Translations under genes and position numbers: made by a program
Shown here: positions 60,038-64,000 of the stretch, piece by piece
Position numbering within the stretch: the stretch's first letter is position 1
Layout: the number at the start of each line of letters is the position of its first letter
Notes under the pieces: generated by a model
Told to the model about the DNA's origin: nothing
What the model saw: only the letters and a program-made list of their open reading frames with translations
Database searches by the model: none
Assembly (NCBI RefSeq): GCF_001579805.1
Contig: NZ_CP014546.1
Span: 6,572,001 to 6,636,000, forward strand
DNA from: Pseudomonas azotoformans
GTDB lineage: Bacteria; Pseudomonadota; Gammaproteobacteria; Pseudomonadales; Pseudomonadaceae
Reading direction: 5' to 3'
DNA length: 64,000 bases

Positions 60038-60100
60038 ATGAAGGCGAGAGAAAAAGAAAAAATCCTACACAAACCCCAGACGGCAAAAAGCCCGCACTAG
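60038..60100 (+). CDS. Possible 20-residue small protein
   Basis: ATG at 60038 after AAGGAGAACAC, encoding MKAREKEKILHKPQTAKSPH and stopping at TAG inside the terminator hairpin. The strong ribosome-binding site is the only support. The rest of 59779–60118 shows nothing else. Confidence 0.25.
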   Translation: MKAREKEKILHKPQTAKSPH

Positions 60101-60111
60101 GCGGGCTTTTT
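60085..60111 (-). terminator. Terminator of the csrA–tRNA transcript
   Basis: Stem AAAAAGCCCGC/GCGGGCTTTTT with ACTAG loop, just after the last tRNA-Arg on the minus strand. Confidence 0.88.
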
Positions 60112-60118
60112 GTTTGTA

Positions 60119-60195
60119 TGGTGCACTCGACAGGATTCGAACCTGTGACCGCTCGGTTCGTAGCCGAGTACTCTATCCAGCTGAGCTACGAGTGC
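60119..60195 (-). tRNA. tRNA-Arg(ACG), copy 2
   Basis: 77 nt with CCA. Acceptor GCACTCG/CGAGTGC, anticodon loop CTACGAA, anticodon ACG (read as inosine). Identical to the copy at 60268–60344. Confidence 0.97.
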
Positions 60196-60267
60196 AGATT
60201 GTGTTTTTAGACCAGATCACAACTGGTTGTAACCGAATCACCTGCATTACTGCAACTGACTCTTAAA

Positions 60268-60344
60268 TGGTGCACTCGACAGGATTCGAACCTGTGACCG
60301 CTCGGTTCGTAGCCGAGTACTCTATCCAGCTGAGCTACGAGTGC
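60268..60344 (-). tRNA. tRNA-Arg(ACG), copy 1
   Basis: 77 nt, same sequence as the downstream copy, separated by 72 bp. Confidence 0.97.
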
Positions 60345-60452
60345 ATTTGTTGCCGCGCATTATAGGCCGTTCAATCTCTATGTAAAGCTATTTTTTCGTT
60401 AATTTTCAACAACTTAGCGAAAAAACCAGATTGCAACGTACTAAGCAAATAA

Positions 60453-60543
60453 TGGCGGAGAACGGGGGATTCGAACCCCCGACACCCTTTTGAGGTGTAC
60501 TCCCTTAGCAGGGGAGCGCCTTCGGCCACTCGGCCAGCTCTCC
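60453..60543 (-). tRNA. tRNA-Ser(GCT)
   Basis: 91 nt with a long variable arm and encoded CCA. Acceptor GGAGAGC, anticodon loop CTGCTAA giving GCT. Confidence 0.96.
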
Positions 60544-60605
60544 GCAACACGGGGCGTATATTAACCACGTTCATCCCCGTTTGCAAACATAAAAAACGAT
60601 AAAAA

Positions 60606-60794
60606 TTAAAGGCTTGGTTCTTCGTCCTTCTCTTTCTTGATCCGCAGGTAGATTTCCTCGCGGTGTACCGCTACCTCTTTCGGAGCGTTAACCCCGATAC
60701 GCACTTGATTGCCTTTGACGCCGAGCACGGTCACGGTGATTTCGCCATCACCGATAATCAGGCTTTCTGCGCAACGACGAGTCAGAATCAGCAT
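60606..60794 (-). CDS. csrA: Carbon storage/secondary metabolism regulator CsrA (RsmA)
   Basis: 62 residues, [20 protein letters not shown], with the RNA-binding [10 protein letters not shown]. It is RsmA in Pseudomonas terms, a post-transcriptional repressor titrated by GacA-dependent sRNAs. It lies between lysC and tRNA-Ser(GCT), the conserved order. Gap to lysC is 175 bp. Confidence 0.96.
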   Translation of the reverse strand: MLILTRRCAESLIIGDGEITVTVLGVKGNQVRIGVNAPKEVAVHREEIYLRIKKEKDEEPSL

Positions 60795-60969
60795 ACCTTT
60801 CTCCTCACGCATTTCAGTTCAGGAACAACAGTCTGCAAAAAAAAGGCCTTCGACCTACAACCCAAAGGCCATAGCCCTACCCGCCTAAGTATTGTCGAGC
60901 GCACGCAAAAGAACATGCGTCCTACAAAAAAAGGAAAGGCGCGGTAAACCGCGCCTTCCTGGCACTGCA

Positions 60970-62211
60970 TCACTCGCCCTGTCGGGCCGGAGCGTCCAAC
61001 TCAAAAGCGGTATGCAAAGCGCGTACAGCCAGTTCCAGGTATTTCTCTTCAATCACCACCGAGACCTTGATTTCCGACGTGGAGATCATCTGGATGTTGA
61101 TGCTTTCCTTGGCCAGGGCCTCGAACATGCGGCTGGCAACGCCCGCGTGAGAGCGCATGCCCACACCCACGATCGACACCTTGGCGATCTTGGTATCGCC
61201 GACCACTTCACGAGCGCCGATCTCCTTCGCAGTGTTCTGCAGGATCCGCTCCGCCGCATCGTACTCGTTGCGGTGCACGGTGAAGGTGAAATCGGTGGTG
61301 TTATCGTGCGAAACGTTCTGCACGATCATGTCGACTTCAATGTTCGCGCCGCTGATCGGGCCCAGAATCTTGAAGGCCACGCCCGGGGTGTCTGGCACGC
61401 CACGGATAGTCAGCTTGGCTTCATCACGGTTGAAAGCGATACCGGAAATGATCGGCTGTTCCATGGATTCCTCTTCATCAATAGTAATGAGGGTGCCCGG
61501 ACCCTCTTTGAAGCTGTGCAATACGCGCAGCGGAACGTTGTACTTGCCGGCGAATTCCACCGCACGGATCTGCAACACCTTGGAACCGAGGCTGGCCATT
61601 TCCAGCATCTCTTCAAAGGTGATCTTGTCCAGGCGCTGGGCCACGGACACCACACGCGGGTCAGTGGTGTAGACGCCGTCCACATCGGTGTAGATCTGGC
61701 ATTCATCGGCCTTCAGCGCCGCTGCCAGCGCCACGCCGGTGGTGTCCGAACCGCCACGTCCAAGGGTGGTGATGTTGCCCTGCTCGTCCACACCCTGGAA
61801 GCCCGCTACAACTACCACGCGACCGGCTTTCAGATCCGTACGGATTTTCTGATCGTCGATCTGCAGGATGCGCGCCTTGGTGTGCGCGCTGTCGGTCAGG
61901 ATGCGCACCTGGCTGCCAGTGTAGGACACCGCCGGCACACCGCGCTTGTTCAGCGCCATGGCCAGCAAGGCGATGGTCACCTGCTCGCCGGTGGACACGA
62001 TCACATCCAGCTCACGCGGGAGCGGCTGTTGATCACCACTGATTGCCTTGGCCAGATCGATCAGGCGATTGGTCTCGCCGCTCATGGCCGACAGCACCAC
62101 CACCAGGTCGTCGCCGGCATCGCGGAATTTCTTAACCTTGTCGGCCACCTGCTCGATTCTTTCGACAGAACCGACCGAGGTGCCTCCAAATTTCTGTACG
62201 ATCAAAGCCAT
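60970..62211 (-). CDS. lysC: Aspartate kinase LysC
   Basis: 413 residues: N-terminal kinase domain with KFGGTSVGSVERI at 7–19 and GGSDTTGVALA, C-terminal double ACT domain. It phosphorylates aspartate at the head of the lysine, methionine and threonine pathways and is feedback-regulated by the ACT domains. The length is that of the monofunctional Pseudomonas enzyme. Confidence 0.95.
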   Translation of the reverse strand: MALIVQKFGGTSVGSVERIEQVADKVKKFRDAGDDLVVVLSAMSGETNRLIDLAKAISGDQQPLPRELDVIVSTGEQVTIALLAMALNKRGVPAVSYTGSQVRILTDSAHTKARILQIDDQKIRTDLKAGRVVVVAGFQGVDEQGNITTLGRGGSDTTGVALAAALKADECQIYTDVDGVYTTDPRVVSVAQRLDKITFEEMLEMASLGSKVLQIRAVEFAGKYNVPLRVLHSFKEGPGTLITIDEEESMEQPIISGIAFNRDEAKLTIRGVPDTPGVAFKILGPISGANIEVDMIVQNVSHDNTTDFTFTVHRNEYDAAERILQNTAKEIGAREVVGDTKIAKVSIVGVGMRSHAGVASRMFEALAKESINIQMISTSEIKVSVVIEEKYLELAVRALHTAFELDAPARQGE

Positions 62212-62306
62212 TTCTAAGCCGCCTCAGCCCGTAAAGGGGCGCCTAATATCCAATCAACCAGCACCGAACAGGCCCGTGACTAGACCACGGGCCGGTTAAC
62301 AGCGCC

Positions 62307-64000
62307 TTAAATACCTGCCTCGACAAACGGCACGGTCAGGGCCAGGGCTGCGTCCAGGCTGCCGGCGTCTACACCACCGCCTTGCGCCATGTCCGGACGA
62401 CCACCGCCCTTCCCGCCCACTGCCGCGGCGGCTTGCTTCATCAAATCACCGGCCTTGAGTTGGCCAGTCAGGTCCTTGGTTACACCGGCAACCAGAACGA
62501 CCTTATCCTCATGGACACCGCCGAGCAGGATCACTGCGCGGCCGAGCTTGTTCTTCAACTGATCGACCAAGGCCAACAGCGCCTTGCCGTCCTGACCGTC
62601 CAGGCGTGCAGCCAAAACCTTCACATCCTTGACGTCCACCGCCGAAGCCGACAGATCGTCGCCCGCCGCACTGGCTGCCTTGGCTTGCAACTGCTCCAGC
62701 TGTTTCTCCAGGGCGCGGTTACGCTCCAGCACAGCGGACAGTTTGTCGATCAGGTTGTCGCGGCTGCCCTTGACCAGGCTGGCCGCTTCCTTGAGTTGTT
62801 CTTCTGCCGCATTCAGGTAGGCCAGGGCCGCAGCGCCGGTGACCGCCTCGATACGACGCACACCGGACGCCACGCCACCTTCGCTGATGATCTTCAGCAG
62901 GGCGATGTCGCCGGTACGGTTGGCGTGGATACCGCCGCACAGTTCTACCGAGAAGTCGCCGCCCATGCTCAGTACGCGCACGCTGTCGCCGTACTTCTCG
63001 CCGAACAGCGCCATGGCGCCCTTGGCTTTTGCAGTCTCGATATCGGTTTCTTCGGTTTCTACTGCTGTGTTCTTGCGAATCTCGGCGTTGACGATGTCTT
63101 CCAGGGCCTTGATCTGCTCCGGCTTGATCGCTTCAAAGTGGCTGAAGTCGAAGCGCAGGCGCTGGCTGTCGACCAACGAACCCTTTTGTTGCACGTGATC
63201 GCCCAGTACCTGACGCAGCGCAGCGTGCAGCAAGTGCGTGGCCGAGTGGTTCAGCGAGGTGGCGTGACGCACATCGGCGTCCACCTGTGCATCCACCGGC
63301 GAACCGACGGTGAGGCTGCCCGAAGCCAGCACACCGTGGTGCAGGAATGCGCCGCCGGTCTTGGTGGTGTCGCGCACGTCAAAACGACCGGACGCGGCTT
63401 TCAGGAAACCACAGTCGCCAATCTGGCCACCGGATTCGGCGTAGAACGGCGTCTGGTCCAGGACCACCACACCGTCGTCACCTTCATTCAATACGTCAAC
63501 CGACTGGCCTTCTTTATAGAGGGCAACCACTTTGGCCGAACCGCTGGTGGCCTTGTAGCCGGTGAACTCGGTGGCCACGTCAACCTTGACCAGGCTGTTG
63601 TAGTCCATGCCGAACGAGCTGGCCGAACGAGCACGCACACGCTGGGCTTCCATCTCACGCTCGAAACCTGCCTCGTCGAGGGTCAGGTTGCGCTCACGGG
63701 CGATGTCGCCGGTCAGGTCCATCGGGAAACCGTAGGTGTCGTAGAGCTTGAACACCACATCGCCCGGCACCACGGTGCCTTGCAGGTTGGCAAGGTCCTG
63801 CTCGAGGATCTTCAGGCCCTGTTCCAGGGTCTTGGCGAACTGCTCTTCTTCGGCCTTCAGTACGCGCTCGATGTGCGCCTGGTTCTGCTTGAGCTCCGGG
63901 AAGGCTTCGCCCATCTCGGCCACCAGGGCCGCGACGATCTGGTAGAAGAAGCTGCCATTGGCGCCCAGCTTGTTACCGTGGCGGCAAGCACGACGGATGA
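62307..64000 (-). CDS. alaS: Alanine–tRNA ligase (partial, N-terminus beyond right edge)
   Basis: The minus frame runs uninterrupted from the right edge to the stop at 62307, 564 residues of about 874. It starts within [12 protein letters not shown] of the catalytic domain and includes the editing domain [12 protein letters not shown] and [12 protein letters not shown] with zinc/water ligands, then the oligomerisation domain with [16 protein letters not shown]. The first in-window ATG (63923) is internal and is not the start. Confidence 0.96.
   Translation of the reverse strand, partial: IRRACRHGNKLGANGSFFYQIVAALVAEMGEAFPELKQNQAHIERVLKAEEEQFAKTLEQGLKILEQDLANLQGTVVPGDVVFKLYDTYGFPMDLTGDIARERNLTLDEAGFEREMEAQRVRARSASSFGMDYNSLVKVDVATEFTGYKATSGSAKVVALYKEGQSVDVLNEGDDGVVVLDQTPFYAESGGQIGDCGFLKAASGRFDVRDTTKTGGAFLHHGVLASGSLTVGSPVDAQVDADVRHATSLNHSATHLLHAALRQVLGDHVQQKGSLVDSQRLRFDFSHFEAIKPEQIKALEDIVNAEIRKNTAVETEETDIETAKAKGAMALFGEKYGDSVRVLSMGGDFSVELCGGIHANRTGDIALLKIISEGGVASGVRRIEAVTGAAALAYLNAAEEQLKEAASLVKGSRDNLIDKLSAVLERNRALEKQLEQLQAKAASAAGDDLSASAVDVKDVKVLAARLDGQDGKALLALVDQLKNKLGRAVILLGGVHEDKVVLVAGVTKDLTGQLKAGDLMKQAAAAVGGKGGGRPDMAQGGGVDAGSLDAALALTVPFVEAGI

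Overview
The window is a high-GC gammaproteobacterial chromosome segment that reads as a Pseudomonas of the fluorescens group. The evidence is the gene order tetR–rgsA–tatD–holB–tmk–mltG–pabC–fabF–acpP–fabG–fabD–plsX–rpmF–yceD–maf–sppA–HAD–rluC–rne, the alaS–lysC–csrA(rsmA)–tRNA-Ser–tRNA-Arg block, an AmrZ regulator, PhoPQ of Pseudomonas type, DctA with a sigma54 promoter, and a REP doublet (REPIN). I saw no prophage, insertion sequence or CRISPR array.

Layout. 1–4.8 kb: a sugar operon on the minus strand (SDR dehydrogenase, araF, araG, araH, IclR regulator; the last runs off the left edge). 4.9–7.65 kb: an acetyltransferase, a broken MFS gene, two small unknown genes and a REPIN. 7.66–11.8 kb: a four-gene minus-strand operon (GntR regulator, ADP-ribosylglycohydrolase, NCS1 permease, PfkB kinase) resembling E. 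coli yegTUVW, with unknown substrate. 11.9–15.4 kb: DUF1285 and lipoprotein genes, moaA, a TetR regulator and the sRNA gene rgsA. 15.4–32.5 kb: the core block from tatD to rne, covering lipoprotein-independent DNA/dTMP, fatty acid, ribosomal and RNA-decay functions. 32.5–42.5 kb: molybdenum-cofactor maturation pair, dctA, an AraC regulator, phoPQ with a small secreted gene in front, a phosphopantetheinyl transferase and an RstAB/BfmRS-like two-component pair. 43–46 kb: nrdA. 46–47.2 kb: an orphan gene for a possible cysteine-protease-fold protein. 47.3–55 kb: flagellar and chemotaxis genes (flgBCDE, cheR, cheV, flgA, flgM, flgN, ycgR). 55–64 kb: an MFS gene, tRNA-Arg(CCT), a small sigma54-driven membrane operon, amrZ, mgtE, two tRNA-Arg(ACG), tRNA-Ser(GCT), csrA, lysC and the C-terminal two thirds of alaS.

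Four genes (MFS at 5.6 kb, the ADP-ribosylglycohydrolase, nrdA, MFS at 55 kb) are each broken by a single extra C or G in a short C/G run. Because nrdA is the aerobic ribonucleotide reductase and loses its essential C-terminus, these look more like base-calling errors than true pseudogenes.

Regulatory sites that can be read directly include sigma54 promoters before dctA, flgB, flgA and the small gene at 57.1 kb, a FliA (sigma28) promoter before flgM, a tandem four-copy PhoP-box-like array before the phoPQ operon, twin palindromes before dctA, and a long rne leader with a good sigma70 promoter. The most interesting uncharacterised elements are the orphan protease-like protein, the yeg-like salvage operon, the small secreted protein leading the phoPQ operon, and the sigma54-driven small membrane proteins.
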